This document shows positions 46,392-54,970 of a DNA stretch of 61,487 bases, piece by piece. Under the pieces are notes generated by a model. The model ran no database searches. It was given only the letters and a program-made list of their open reading frames with translations, and had not been told where the DNA came from. Source of the DNA: Sandaracinobacter neustonicus. GTDB lineage: Bacteria; Pseudomonadota; Alphaproteobacteria; Sphingomonadales; Sphingomonadaceae. Within the stretch, counting starts at the first letter, position 1. Each line of letters begins with the position of its first letter. A program made the translations under genes and the position numbers. The stretch spans positions 1-61,487 of the forward strand of contig NZ_VFSU01000018.1 of NCBI RefSeq assembly GCF_006385875.1, in the 5' to 3' direction.

Positions 46392-47068
46392 TATTTGTCT
46401 CCCGTTTTCGCGCCGCCGCGCGGGGCCCAGCGCGCCAGCACGAGGGGCTGGCGATTCAGATCGGCGCGGGCGGTGTCGTTGGAGGCGACGGGGGCGAAGC
46501 CGGGCGAGCCGAGATCGTTCTGGATTGTGCGCAATTCCTTCGCCCATGCGGCCTTGAACGCATCCGGCCCGGCGGCATGCGCCTGTTCCAGCCGCAGCAC
46601 CGCGCGCCTGACCCTCAGCGCCGCCTTGATGTCGCGTTGCGCCGCGCCCGGGGTGGCGTTGTAATAATGATCGGTGTCGATCTGGTTGGCGCGGATATAG
46701 GCCTTGAACGGGCTGACCGGAATCGACTTCGGATATTTGGTGGCGGCATACCAGAAAAGGTCCAGCCCCGACGGCAGGCCATCGGCGAAGGCATCGATAT
46801 ACTGATCCCAGGTGCCGTTGAAGTTGGAAATGAAGATCGTGTAATCGTTCAGCAATTCCTCTTTCGGCTGGCCGAGATCGGGCCATTCATCCTGCTTCAC
46901 GATCACCCATCGGGCGAAATGGATGATGGACAGCCCCAGCAGGCCCATCAGCCGTTCCGGCAGCGCGCGCGCCGCGTAGAACAGGAAATGGTTCACCCGG
47001 CTGCCCAGCCCCGGGCGCATGGGTGTGACCACGTTCATCGCATAGGCCTTGCCGGCGACGTTCGACAC
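46391..47068 (-). CDS. first gene of the Dyp/P450 cassette, conserved unknown protein
   Basis: 225 residues. The central block IIHFARWVIVKQDEWPDLGQ, NDYTIFISNFNGTWDQYIDAF, GLDLFWYAATKYPKSIPVSPF and YIRANQIDTDHYYNATPGAAQRDI is strikingly well formed, and I have a sense of having seen it in other bacteria beside peroxidases, but I know no function or Pfam name. No signal peptide or membrane helix is clear beyond a weak segment near residues 25-50. The start is GTG 47068, preceded by GGGGGA at good distance; ATG 47038 is an alternative. It is divergent from the prepilin peptidase gene. Confidence 0.7.
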   Translation of the reverse strand: MSNVAGKAYAMNVVTPMRPGLGSRVNHFLFYAARALPERLMGLLGLSIIHFARWVIVKQDEWPDLGQPKEELLNDYTIFISNFNGTWDQYIDAFADGLPSGLDLFWYAATKYPKSIPVSPFKAYIRANQIDTDHYYNATPGAAQRDIKAALRVRRAVLRLEQAHAAGPDAFKAAWAKELRTIQNDLGSPGFAPVASNDTARADLNRQPLVLARWAPRGGAKTGDK

Positions 47069-47186
47069 GTTGCTATCCCCCCGATCTGACCCCGGCCGGT
47101 TTATTGACGGATATTAACAGTGTTGCAAGTCGGGCCGGACCTTTCCCGGCCTTTACATTTGCCGCGCCCTACCGGACGCGTGCCGG

Positions 47187-47924
47187 ATGGCGATGCTGAT
47201 CTGGCCGAGTCTGGGCGCCCTGCTGGGGCTGATCGCCGGGTCTTTTCTGGCGACCTTGGTGCTGCGCTGGCCGCGCGGCGAGCCGCTGTCGGGGCGGTCC
47301 CGCTGCGATCATTGCGGCGCGGTGGTGAACTGGTTCGATCTGGTTCCGCTTTTCGGATTCCTCTGGCTGCGCGGGCGCTGCCGGGCCTGTGGCGGCGCAA
47401 TCGACCGCACGCATCCGGCGTTCGAGGCGGCCGCCGCGCTGATCGGGGCGCTGGCGTTCGTGGCGGTGCCGGGGCCGCAGGGGCTGTGGGGGGCGTTGCT
47501 GGGCTGGGGGCTGCTGGCGCTGCTGGCGCTGGACCTTGAGCATTACTGGCTGCCCGACAGGCTGACGCTGCCGCTGCTGGCGCTGGGGCTGGCGGGCGGT
47601 GTGGGCAGTTTCCCGGATCGGCTGCTGGGAGCGGCCATTGGCGGTGGGGCGCTGTGGGCGCTGGCGCTGGGCTATCGCGCCATTCGTGGGCGAGAAGGGC
47701 TGGGGATGGGCGATGTGAAGCTGATGGCGGCGCTGGGCGCATGGTTAAGCTTCATTTGGATCGGGCCGTTGCTGTTGCTGGCCTCTGTGGCGGGGCTGTT
47801 GTTCGCGGGCGTTTCCCGCTGGCGCGGAGAGAGCAGCGCGGATGGGCCGTTGCGGGTGCCGTTCGGGGCCTGTCTGGCTCTGGCCGGGTTTCCGATCTGG
47901 CTGGCCGCGACGGCGGCTGTTTAG
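47187..47924 (+). CDS. gspO: prepilin leader peptidase/N-methyltransferase
   Basis: 245 residues. The cytoplasmic zinc motif has Cys40/Cys43 (CDHC) and Cys65/Cys68 (CRAC). The aspartyl protease residues are in LDLEHYWLPDRL (about 116-124) and GMGDVKL (Asp176). Six to eight hydrophobic helices are present. It cleaves and N-methylates the prepilin-like proteins GspG, I, J and K encoded downstream. It is 250 bp ahead of gspC on the same strand and probably serves this secretion system. ATG 47187 is used; ATG 47193 also possible. Confidence 0.93.
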   Translation: MAMLIWPSLGALLGLIAGSFLATLVLRWPRGEPLSGRSRCDHCGAVVNWFDLVPLFGFLWLRGRCRACGGAIDRTHPAFEAAAALIGALAFVAVPGPQGLWGALLGWGLLALLALDLEHYWLPDRLTLPLLALGLAGGVGSFPDRLLGAAIGGGALWALALGYRAIRGREGLGMGDVKLMAALGAWLSFIWIGPLLLLASVAGLLFAGVSRWRGESSADGPLRVPFGACLALAGFPIWLAATAAV

Positions 47925-47970
47925 TTTGCCGCGACGGCGGCTGTCTGAGTGGCGGCAAATGCAGTCGTTT

Positions 47971-48162
47971 GAATCGGTTAGGAATCGGATAAGCGGAGCA
48001 GAGGGTGGGGGACAAGCGCTTGAAACGAATCGGTAACAGCCTTACGCCATGGGCTTCGGCATCCCGAAAATCGAGCCTTGAGGCCAGTTTGACTCTGTTT
48101 CCGTGCAACCATTCCGGCCTGTTGGGCGTATCTCTCCGGGCGGGTTCCGGCGTAACCGATTC
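47971..48162. promoter_or_regulatory. four GAATCGG(T/A)(T/A)A motifs ahead of gspC
   Basis: The 250-bp gap between the prepilin peptidase and gspC holds GAATCGGTTA at 47971-47980, GAATCGGATA at 47982-47991, GAATCGGTAA at 48027-48036 and the exact reverse complement TAACCGATTC at 48153-48162. Two copies are 11 bp apart, one helical turn. This could be an operator for the secretion genes, but the protein is unknown. Confidence 0.45.
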
Positions 48163-48174
48163 CGGGTTTTCGGC

Positions 48175-48807
48175 GTGACGGCATCGCGATTCAATCCGGG
48201 CCATTTGCTTCTGGGCCTGCTGCTGCTGGTTGTGCTGGCGCTGGGCTGGCGCGCGGTGGCGCTGGCCACGAAACCCTTCCCCTCGGCGCCGCCGTTTCAG
48301 GCCCCATGGCTGGCAGACCGGGCGCTGCTGGCGCGATTCGATCCCTTCTTCCCCGCCCGCGCAGACAGCGGGGAGGGCCTGCCGGTAACCGCCCTGCCCT
48401 TCACCCTGCACGGCGTGCGCGCCGATTCGGCGACGGGCCGGGGCAGCGCGATCATCGCGGGCGGAGACGGGATGCAGAAGGTCTATGCCGTGGGCGAAAC
48501 CCTTGCCGACGGCGTGTCGCTGGCGGCTATCGCTGCGGATCATGTGGTGCTGGAACGTGGCGGCACGCGCGAGGCCCTGTGGCTGGATTCGGGCGGCGGG
48601 GAAGCGGTGCAGCGCTTCGATCCCGGCCCGCCCCCGCCGCCGCCCGGTATGTCGCGGCAGCAGGCTGGGGCAGGCAATGGAAGCGGTGAAGGGCTGACCC
48701 CGGAAAACGCGCCGCCTTCGGTGATGCCCGGAGACGAGGATGAGCAACCCGCCCCCGCGCGCGCCGTTCGGCAGCAGGCGCAACAGGCGGACGAGCCGCA
48801 GCCATGA
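48175..48807 (+). CDS. gspC: type II secretion system protein GspC
   Basis: 210 residues from GTG 48175. There is a short cytoplasmic N-terminus, one transmembrane helix (LLLGLLLLVVLALGWRAVALA), a homology region (about 60-130: LPFTLHGVRADSATGRGSAII, KVYAVGETLADGVSLAAI, VVLERGG), then a Pro/Gln/Ala-rich tail with no PDZ domain. It links the inner-membrane platform to the secretin GspD. It overlaps the gspD start by 4 bp. The upstream open frame from 48103 would put extra residues before the helix. Confidence 0.88.
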   Translation: MTASRFNPGHLLLGLLLLVVLALGWRAVALATKPFPSAPPFQAPWLADRALLARFDPFFPARADSGEGLPVTALPFTLHGVRADSATGRGSAIIAGGDGMQKVYAVGETLADGVSLAAIAADHVVLERGGTREALWLDSGGGEAVQRFDPGPPPPPPGMSRQQAGAGNGSGEGLTPENAPPSVMPGDEDEQPAPARAVRQQAQQADEPQP

Positions 48808-50882
48808 GGCGCGGCATCCCTCTGTGGCGGCATGCCGTGGCCGCAATCGCGCTGATGGCGGCGATGCCCTCGCCCGCGCAGACGACGGTGAACCTGCGCG
48901 AAGCCGATATCCGCGCCTTCATCGACGATGTGGCGCGGGTGACGGGCGCGACCTTCGTGATCGACCCGCGCGTGCAGGGCAAGGTTTCGGTGGTGTCCGA
49001 AAAGCCGTTGGGGCGCAGCCAGTATTTCGAGCTGTTTCTGGCGACGCTGAGGGCCAATGGCTATGTCGCGGTGCCGTCCGGCACGGGGCAATATCGCGTC
49101 CAGCCGGCCGAGGCCGGGGCCGGTGTGGGCGGCGCGCGCTTTTCCACGGCGGTGATCCAGCTGACCAATATCGACGCACAGCAGGCGGTCGATTCGCTGC
49201 GCCCGGTGCTCAGCCGCAATGGCTCAGCTTCGGCCAACCGCGCGGGCAATGCCGTGATCGTCACGGACTTCGCCGACAATATCAGCCGCGCGCGGCAGGT
49301 GCTGCGCGACGTGGACCGCGACCGCTCCACCACGCAGGTGGTGCAGTTGCGCAACGCCGGGGCGCGCGATCTCGCCACGTCGTTGCAGCAATTGGTGCGG
49401 CAGCCGGGCGGCACCGATGGCGCCACGGCGACGGCGGTGTCCGTGGTGCCGGTGGATGCCTCCAACGCGATCGCCATCCGGGGCGAGCAGACGCAGGTGG
49501 CGCGGGTGGCGAAGATCGCCCGCGATCTGGATCAGAAGGCGGCGGGCGGGTCGGAATCGCGGGTGATCTTCCTGCAGCATGCCGATGCCAGCGCGGTGAT
49601 GCCGGTGCTGCAACAGCTGATGGGGCAGACGCCGACGCCGGTGCAGAGCAGCACGGGGATTCAGGGGCTGGCGGGCACGCCGTTCGGCAACCGCCAGCAG
49701 CAGGCGCAGCAACAGGCCGCCGCCGCGCCGGTTGCCGCCACGGCCGCCAATGTGGGGGTGGCCGCCGGGAACAGCCGCCGCCGCGCTATCATCACCCGTT
49801 ATGAAGGCGCGAACGCGCTGATCATCGCGGCCCCGCCGGAAATCCAGCGCGAGTTGGGTGAGGTGATCCGCCAGCTGGATACCCGCCGCGCGCAGGTGCA
49901 GGTGGAAGCGATCATCGTGGAGATTTCCGACACGGCGGCGCGGCAGCTGGGCGTGCAGTTCATGCTGGCCGGGAAAGACGGCACCGTGCCGCTGATCTCC
50001 TCCAACTTCTCCAACGCGGCCCCCAATCTGCTGGCGATTGCGGGCGCGGTGGCGGCGGAAAAGGGCGTGATCACCGGCGACGCGGCGGACCAGTTCAAGG
50101 AGGCCGCCGTCACCTCTTTGCTGGGCACCACGGGCCTCACTTCCGGCATCGCCAGTCTTGCGGGCAACACGATTTTCGGCTTCGTCATCAACGCCGTGAA
50201 AAGCGACGTGAATTCCAACGTGCTCTCCACCCCTTCGATCCTGACGCTGGACAATCAGCCCGCGCGGATTCTGGTGGGGCAGGAAATCCCGGTGACCACC
50301 GGCGAAGCGCTGGGCAACAATCTGGACAACAGCTTCCGCACGGTGTCGCGGCAGGATGTGGGCATCCAGCTGGCGGTGAAGCCGCAGATCAACGCGGGCG
50401 GCACGGTGACGCTGACGATCAACCAGATCGTCTCCTCCATCGCCGCGACGGTGGCGGACACGGATTTCATCCTGAACAAGCGCGAGCTGGAAACCGCCGT
50501 GACGGTGGGCGACGGGCAGATCTTGGCGCTGGGCGGCCTGCTGGACGACAATGAACGGAAATCGCTGCAGAAAATTCCCCTGTTGGGGGATATTCCGGGG
50601 CTGGGCGTGTTCTTCCGTTCCACCGGCAAAAGCCGGGTGAAAACCAATCTGATGATCTTCATCCGCCCCACCATCATCCGCTCGCAGGCGGATGGCGACG
50701 CGGTGACGGCGAACCGCTGGGACAGCATCCGCGAATCGCAGGAGGCGATGCTGGGCTTCAGTTCGCTCGATGCGATGGCGTGGGATTATCTACGGGTGGC
50801 GCCGCCCTACAAGCCCGCGCCGTTCCCGCCGCCCGCAGCGACAGCACAGCCGGCCCCCGCGCCCGTTCAGAAGAAGCGCTGA
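48804..50882 (+). CDS. gspD: type II secretion secretin GspD
   Basis: 692 residues. A signal peptide ends MPSPAQ. The N0 domain (TTVNLREADIRAFIDDVARV) and N1-N3 domains follow (TAVIQLTNIDAQQAVDSLRP, STTQVVQLRNAGARDLATSL, SRVIFLQHADASAVMPVLQQ, with a Gln/Ala-rich loop), then the secretin barrel with ALIIAAPPEIQRELGEVIRQ, PARILVGQEIPVTTGE, VGIQLAVKPQI and IPLLGDIPGLGVFFRS. It forms the outer-membrane channel. No separate pilotin gene is seen nearby. Confidence 0.95.
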   Translation: MRRGIPLWRHAVAAIALMAAMPSPAQTTVNLREADIRAFIDDVARVTGATFVIDPRVQGKVSVVSEKPLGRSQYFELFLATLRANGYVAVPSGTGQYRVQPAEAGAGVGGARFSTAVIQLTNIDAQQAVDSLRPVLSRNGSASANRAGNAVIVTDFADNISRARQVLRDVDRDRSTTQVVQLRNAGARDLATSLQQLVRQPGGTDGATATAVSVVPVDASNAIAIRGEQTQVARVAKIARDLDQKAAGGSESRVIFLQHADASAVMPVLQQLMGQTPTPVQSSTGIQGLAGTPFGNRQQQAQQQAAAAPVAATAANVGVAAGNSRRRAIITRYEGANALIIAAPPEIQRELGEVIRQLDTRRAQVQVEAIIVEISDTAARQLGVQFMLAGKDGTVPLISSNFSNAAPNLLAIAGAVAAEKGVITGDAADQFKEAAVTSLLGTTGLTSGIASLAGNTIFGFVINAVKSDVNSNVLSTPSILTLDNQPARILVGQEIPVTTGEALGNNLDNSFRTVSRQDVGIQLAVKPQINAGGTVTLTINQIVSSIAATVADTDFILNKRELETAVTVGDGQILALGGLLDDNERKSLQKIPLLGDIPGLGVFFRSTGKSRVKTNLMIFIRPTIIRSQADGDAVTANRWDSIRESQEAMLGFSSLDAMAWDYLRVAPPYKPAPFPPPAATAQPAPAPVQKKR

Positions 50883-50884
50883 GC

Positions 50885-52429
50885 ATGGCGGAAACGCCCC
50901 CCACGGCAGGCGGGCCGAGGATGGGGCCTCTGCTGCTGCTGCCCTATGCCTTTGCCCGCGCGCAGGGCGTGCTGATCGCGCCCGGCAGCGGGCGGCTGGC
51001 GGTGCGGCGCGGGGCGAAGCCCGCCGCCCTGCTGGAAGCGCGGCGGGTGGCGGGGCAGCCGATCCAGATCGACACGCTCAGCGACGAGGCGTTCGACCGG
51101 CTGCTGTCTGAAACCTATGCAACCGACGGGCTTTCGGCGGCGGCCGATGCGGCGGCTTCGTCCAACCTCGCCACGCTGGCGCGCGACACCGCCGACTTGC
51201 TGGACAATGACGACGCCGCGCCGGTGATCCGGCTGATCAACGCGCTGGTGGCGCAGGCGGTGCAGCAGGGTGCCTCCGATATTCACCTTGAACCCCAAGA
51301 AGATGGCATGGCTGTTCGGCTGCGGCGAGACGGGGTGATGGAGGAAGTGCTGCGCCTCCCCGCGCAGGTGGCGCCGATGCTCGTCAGCCGGGTGAAGGTG
51401 ATGGCGCGGCTGGATATCGCGGAGAAACGCCTGCCGCAGGACGGGCGGATTTCGCTGACGCTGGGCGCGCGCGCGCTGGACGTGCGGGTTTCCACCCTGC
51501 CCGCGCGCGGCGGTGAGCGGGTGGTGATGCGGATTCTCGACCAGTCCTCGGTGGGGCTGGAGCTGACTGACCTTGGGCTGGACCCGACGACGCTGGGCGC
51601 GCTGACCGAGGCGCTGGGCGCGCCGAACGGAATCGTGCTGGTGACGGGGCCGACGGGGGCTGGGAAAACCACCACGCTGTACGCCGCGCTGAAGCTGCTG
51701 AACGACGGCAAGCGCAACATCCTGACCGTGGAAGACCCGGTGGAATATGCCGTGCCCGGCGTGGGGCAGACGCAGGTGGACACCCGCGTGGGCCTGACCT
51801 TCGCGCAGGGGTTGCGCGCCATCCTGCGGCAAGACCCGGACGTGGTGATGGTGGGGGAAATCCGCGACCGCGAGACGGCGGAGATCGCCGTGCAGGCGGC
51901 GCTGACGGGGCACCTCGTGCTGTCCACCGTGCACGCCAATTCAGCGGCCGGGGCCATCACCCGGCTGCGCGATTTCGGGGTGGAGACCTTCCTGATCGCC
52001 GCCACGCTGCGCGCGGTGGTGGCGCAGCGGCTCGCCCGGCAGGTGTGCCCGGTGTGCGTGGGCGAGGAGCCGCTCGCGGCACCGCTGGCCGGGCGGCTGG
52101 GGCTTCCGGCGGGCATTCCGGTGGCGAAGGCGAACGGCTGCCCCAGCTGCCGCCAGACCGGCTATCTGAAGCGGCGCGGGCTGTTCGAGCTGATCACGGC
52201 GGATGGGCCGGTGCGCAATCTGATCAACGAAGGCGCGGGCGAAGGGCGGCTGGAAGCGGCGGGCCTGCACCGCAGCCTGAAGGAATCCGCGCGCGAGGCC
52301 GTGCGGGCGCGTCGCACCACCCCCACCGAAGTGCTGCCGCTATTTCAGGGCGAACCCGCGCGGGACCTGAGCCATGCGGGCGTGGCGGGCGGGATCGACC
52401 CGGCGGCGATCCGGTCTGACAGGCCGTGA
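50885..52429 (+). CDS. gspE: type II secretion ATPase GspE
   Basis: 514 residues. The N1E-type domain (about 1-100) is followed by QGASDIHLEPQEDGMAVRLR, Walker A GPTGAGKTTTLY (255-266), the Asp box VEDPVEY, Walker B LRAILRQDPDVVMVGEIRD (in part) and the His box LTGHLVLSTVHAN. The C-terminal zinc motif is CPVC ... CPSC. It powers pseudopilus assembly. ATG 50885 follows the gspD stop by 2 bases. The 3' end overlaps gspF by 4 bp (GTGA). Confidence 0.96.
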   Translation: MAETPPTAGGPRMGPLLLLPYAFARAQGVLIAPGSGRLAVRRGAKPAALLEARRVAGQPIQIDTLSDEAFDRLLSETYATDGLSAAADAAASSNLATLARDTADLLDNDDAAPVIRLINALVAQAVQQGASDIHLEPQEDGMAVRLRRDGVMEEVLRLPAQVAPMLVSRVKVMARLDIAEKRLPQDGRISLTLGARALDVRVSTLPARGGERVVMRILDQSSVGLELTDLGLDPTTLGALTEALGAPNGIVLVTGPTGAGKTTTLYAALKLLNDGKRNILTVEDPVEYAVPGVGQTQVDTRVGLTFAQGLRAILRQDPDVVMVGEIRDRETAEIAVQAALTGHLVLSTVHANSAAGAITRLRDFGVETFLIAATLRAVVAQRLARQVCPVCVGEEPLAAPLAGRLGLPAGIPVAKANGCPSCRQTGYLKRRGLFELITADGPVRNLINEGAGEGRLEAAGLHRSLKESAREAVRARRTTPTEVLPLFQGEPARDLSHAGVAGGIDPAAIRSDRP

Positions 52430-53568
52430 ACGCGCCGCTGAAGGCCGCGAAGGGCGCTGAGCAGCTGCCCTTCTGGAAGCGGCCAATCCAGATCGGCGGC
52501 CAGAAAGCCGATCCCACCGCACCGAAGCTGGGGGCGCAGGCGCGGGCGACATTGATCCGGCAGATGGCGACGCTCGCCGCCGTGATGCCCATTTCCGACG
52601 CGGTCGCCACGCTGGCGCGCCAGCCGGGGAAAGAGAATGAGCGGCTGGTGCTGCAACGCACGAACCGGGCGTTGCAGGCGGGCAGTTCGCTGGCCGCCGC
52701 CCTGCCCGCCTCCGCCTTCCCGCCGGAAGTGAAATCCACCGTGGCGGCGGGCGAGGCATCCGGCCGGTTGCCGCTGCTGCTGAACCGGCTGGCGGATACG
52801 CTGGAAGCGCAGGTGGCGCTGCGCTCGCGGCTGATCGCCTCGCTCGCCTATCCGGCGCTGCTGATGCTGGTGGCGCTGGGGGTGATCGTGGCCATGCTGC
52901 TGTTCGTGGTGCCGGCCATCGCCGAGCAGCTGACGGGATCGGGCCAGCCGCTGCCGCTGCTGACGCGCATCATCCTTGCCATTTCCGGCTTCGTGCAGCG
53001 ATGGTGGTGGCTGATGCTGGCGATCCCGCTGCTGGCGGCGGCGGCGCTCTGGCAGTGGCGCAAGCAGCCGGACAACCGGCTGAAGATGGACCGCTGGCTG
53101 CTGGGCCTGCCCGGCGTGGGCGGCTGGCTGTCCGCGCTGGAGGCGGTGCGCTGGTCGCGCCTGCTCGCCACCATGCTGGGGGCGGGGCTGCCGCTGGCGG
53201 AGGCGTTGCAGATCACCGCGCCGACGCTGGGCAACAGCGCATGGCGCGAGGCGACGACGAAGATGGTGGCGCAGGTGCGGGCGGGCACCTCCCTTTCCGC
53301 CACGCTGCCGCTGTTGCCGAACCCGCCGGGGCTGCTGGTGTCTCTGGTGCAATCGGGCGAAAGTTCCGGGCGGCTGGCCCCGCTGCTCGATTCGGCGGCG
53401 ACCAGCCTCGACCGGCAATTGTCCGACCGCAGCCGGACGCTTCTGGCGCTGGCGGAACCGGCCATCATCGTGATACTGGGCGGCATGGTGGGTGTGATCA
53501 TCCTTGCCGTGCTGCTGCCCATCCTTGAACTCAACACCCTAGCCGGTGCACCGCTTGGAGCCCATTGA
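52426..53568 (+). CDS. gspF: type II secretion inner-membrane platform protein GspF
   Basis: 380 residues with two T2SSF helical domains. The first (about 45-165) has IRQMATLAAVMPISDAVATL and the second (about 245-365) WSRLLATMLGAGLPLAEALQ and VSLVQSGESSGRLAPLLDSA. Three transmembrane helices are seen, at about 140-165, 190-210 and 350-375. The start is GTG 52426, coupled to gspE. A tag LEPIDM frame directly downstream leads into gspG. Confidence 0.95.
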   Translation: MNAPLKAAKGAEQLPFWKRPIQIGGQKADPTAPKLGAQARATLIRQMATLAAVMPISDAVATLARQPGKENERLVLQRTNRALQAGSSLAAALPASAFPPEVKSTVAAGEASGRLPLLLNRLADTLEAQVALRSRLIASLAYPALLMLVALGVIVAMLLFVVPAIAEQLTGSGQPLPLLTRIILAISGFVQRWWWLMLAIPLLAAAALWQWRKQPDNRLKMDRWLLGLPGVGGWLSALEAVRWSRLLATMLGAGLPLAEALQITAPTLGNSAWREATTKMVAQVRAGTSLSATLPLLPNPPGLLVSLVQSGESSGRLAPLLDSAATSLDRQLSDRSRTLLALAEPAIIVILGGMVGVIILAVLLPILELNTLAGAPLGAH

Positions 53569-53569
53569 C

Positions 53570-53995
53570 ATGTCTGCCCCCGCCATCCGCCGCCGCCCGC
53601 AATCGGAGCAGGGCTTCACGCTTGTGGAACTGCTGGTCGTGCTGGCGATCATCGGCCTGCTGACGACCGTGGTGGTGATCAACGTGCTGCCGATGCAGGG
53701 CCGGGCGCAGGTGCAGAAGGCGCAGGCCGATATCGCGCTGATCGAGCAGGGGCTGGAGTTCTGGCGCATTGATGCGGGCCGCTATCCCACGCCCGAGGAA
53801 GGGTTGGCGGTGCTGGCCGCGCCCGGGCCGATGGGGGCGAAGCTGAAGAATCTGCCGAACGATCCGTGGGGCAAGCCCTATGGCTATGCCGTGCCGGGGG
53901 CGAACGGGCAGCCCTATGTCGTCTATTCGCTGGGCGCCGATGGCGCGGAAGGCGGCGACGGTGAGAATGCGGACCTGCGCTCTGACACGAAATAG
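53570..53995 (+). CDS. gspG: major pseudopilin GspG
   Basis: 141 residues. The prepilin leader ends at Gly15 (SEQG) and the mature helix begins FTLVELLVVLAIIGLL with Glu at position 5. The C-terminal domain shows the GspG hallmarks DIALIEQGLEFWRIDAGRYP, TPEEGLAVL, LKNLPNDPWGKPYGYAVPG and SLGADGAEGGDGENADL, including the calcium-site region. It is the major subunit of the periplasmic pseudopilus. It starts 1 base after the gspF stop. Confidence 0.96.
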   Translation: MSAPAIRRRPQSEQGFTLVELLVVLAIIGLLTTVVVINVLPMQGRAQVQKAQADIALIEQGLEFWRIDAGRYPTPEEGLAVLAAPGPMGAKLKNLPNDPWGKPYGYAVPGANGQPYVVYSLGADGAEGGDGENADLRSDTK

Positions 53996-54008
53996 GCGTT
54001 TCACGCGT

Positions 54009-54407
54009 GTGAAGTCGGCGGAGGCCGGATTCACACTCGTTGAAATGCTGGTCGCCATGCTGATCCTCAGCCTTGTCGGGCTGACGCTGGCGCGGTTTCA
54101 GAGTTTCCAGATGCGCAGCACCGCCTCTCTGGCGGTGGGCGCAGCCGGGCGGCTGGCGGCGGACAATCTGGCGATCGACCTGCTGGTGGCCCCGGCCGCG
54201 CCCGCCGCCGCCACAACCGGCGTGACGGAAGTGGCCGGGCGGCCATGGTATTGGCAGGTGACGCCGCAACCCGCGCCGGACCCGGTGCTGATGCCGGACC
54301 TTGTGCGGCTGGATGTGGCCGTCAGCGCGACGGAGGGGGGAGAACCCATCGCCACCCGCAGCCTGCTGCGCCCGCGCGGCACCCCGCCCGTGGTGAGCCA
54401 GCGATGA
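54009..54407 (+). CDS. gspI: minor pseudopilin GspI
   Basis: 132 residues from GTG 54009, which leaves a 7-residue leader (VKSAEAG) before FTLVEMLVAMLILSLVG. An upstream ATG at 53967 overlaps gspG by 29 bp and would give a 21-residue leader. The body (MRSTASLAVGAAGRLAADNL, then WYWQVTPQPAPDPVLMPDLV and RLDVAV) has the short GspI type of fold. The position after gspG would normally be gspH; I see no gspH between them, and this protein fits GspI better. It overlaps gspJ by 4 bp. Confidence 0.82.
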   Translation: MKSAEAGFTLVEMLVAMLILSLVGLTLARFQSFQMRSTASLAVGAAGRLAADNLAIDLLVAPAAPAAATTGVTEVAGRPWYWQVTPQPAPDPVLMPDLVRLDVAVSATEGGEPIATRSLLRPRGTPPVVSQR

Positions 54408-54970
54408 GGCGCAGTGCTCGCCCGAACGGCTTCACGCTGGTGGAGATGCTGGTGTCGCTGCTGATCTTCAGCATCATCGCCAGTATCGCGACGGCAATGA
54501 CGGTGGGGGCGACGCGCAGCTTCGCCGCCTCCAGCACGGCGCTGGCCGCCCTTTCCGATCTGGACCGCACCCGCTCCGTGCTGGCCGCCGATCTGGGGCA
54601 GGCGGCTGAGCGGCCCAGCCTTGCCGCAGACGGCAGCCCGATGCCCGCCTTCACCCTGACACCCGATGGTTTTGTATTGGTGCGATACCGCGCGGGCGAT
54701 GTGCTGCCGGGGATTGAGAAGGTGGCGTGGGGGGTGGTGGACGGGCAACTGCTGCGCCAGCCCTTCCCTGCCATCGACGGCGCGCCGCCCGGCGAGCCGC
54801 TGGCGATGCTGGAGGGCATATCCGCCGTGCGCATCCGCGTGGCAGACCGCAACGGCTGGCGCGACGACTGGGCTCCGCGCCAACCCGAGGAATTGCCGCG
54901 CGCGGTGGAGATGACGCTGATCCGCGCGGGCGGTGTGCCGGTCACGCTGAAATTTCTGGTGGCGGCATGA
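54404..54970 (+). CDS. gspJ: minor pseudopilin GspJ
   Basis: 188 residues. Leader MRRSARPNG, then FTLVEMLVSLLIFSIIASIA with Glu5. The body has LDRTRSVLAADLGQAAERPS, FVLVRYRAGDVLPGIEKVAW (hallmark GspJ strand) and ISAVRIRVADRNGWRDDW, ending VPVTLKFLVAA. GspJ, I and K form the pseudopilus tip. It overlaps gspK by 4 bp (ATGA). Confidence 0.88.
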   Translation: MRRSARPNGFTLVEMLVSLLIFSIIASIATAMTVGATRSFAASSTALAALSDLDRTRSVLAADLGQAAERPSLAADGSPMPAFTLTPDGFVLVRYRAGDVLPGIEKVAWGVVDGQLLRQPFPAIDGAPPGEPLAMLEGISAVRIRVADRNGWRDDWAPRQPEELPRAVEMTLIRAGGVPVTLKFLVAA

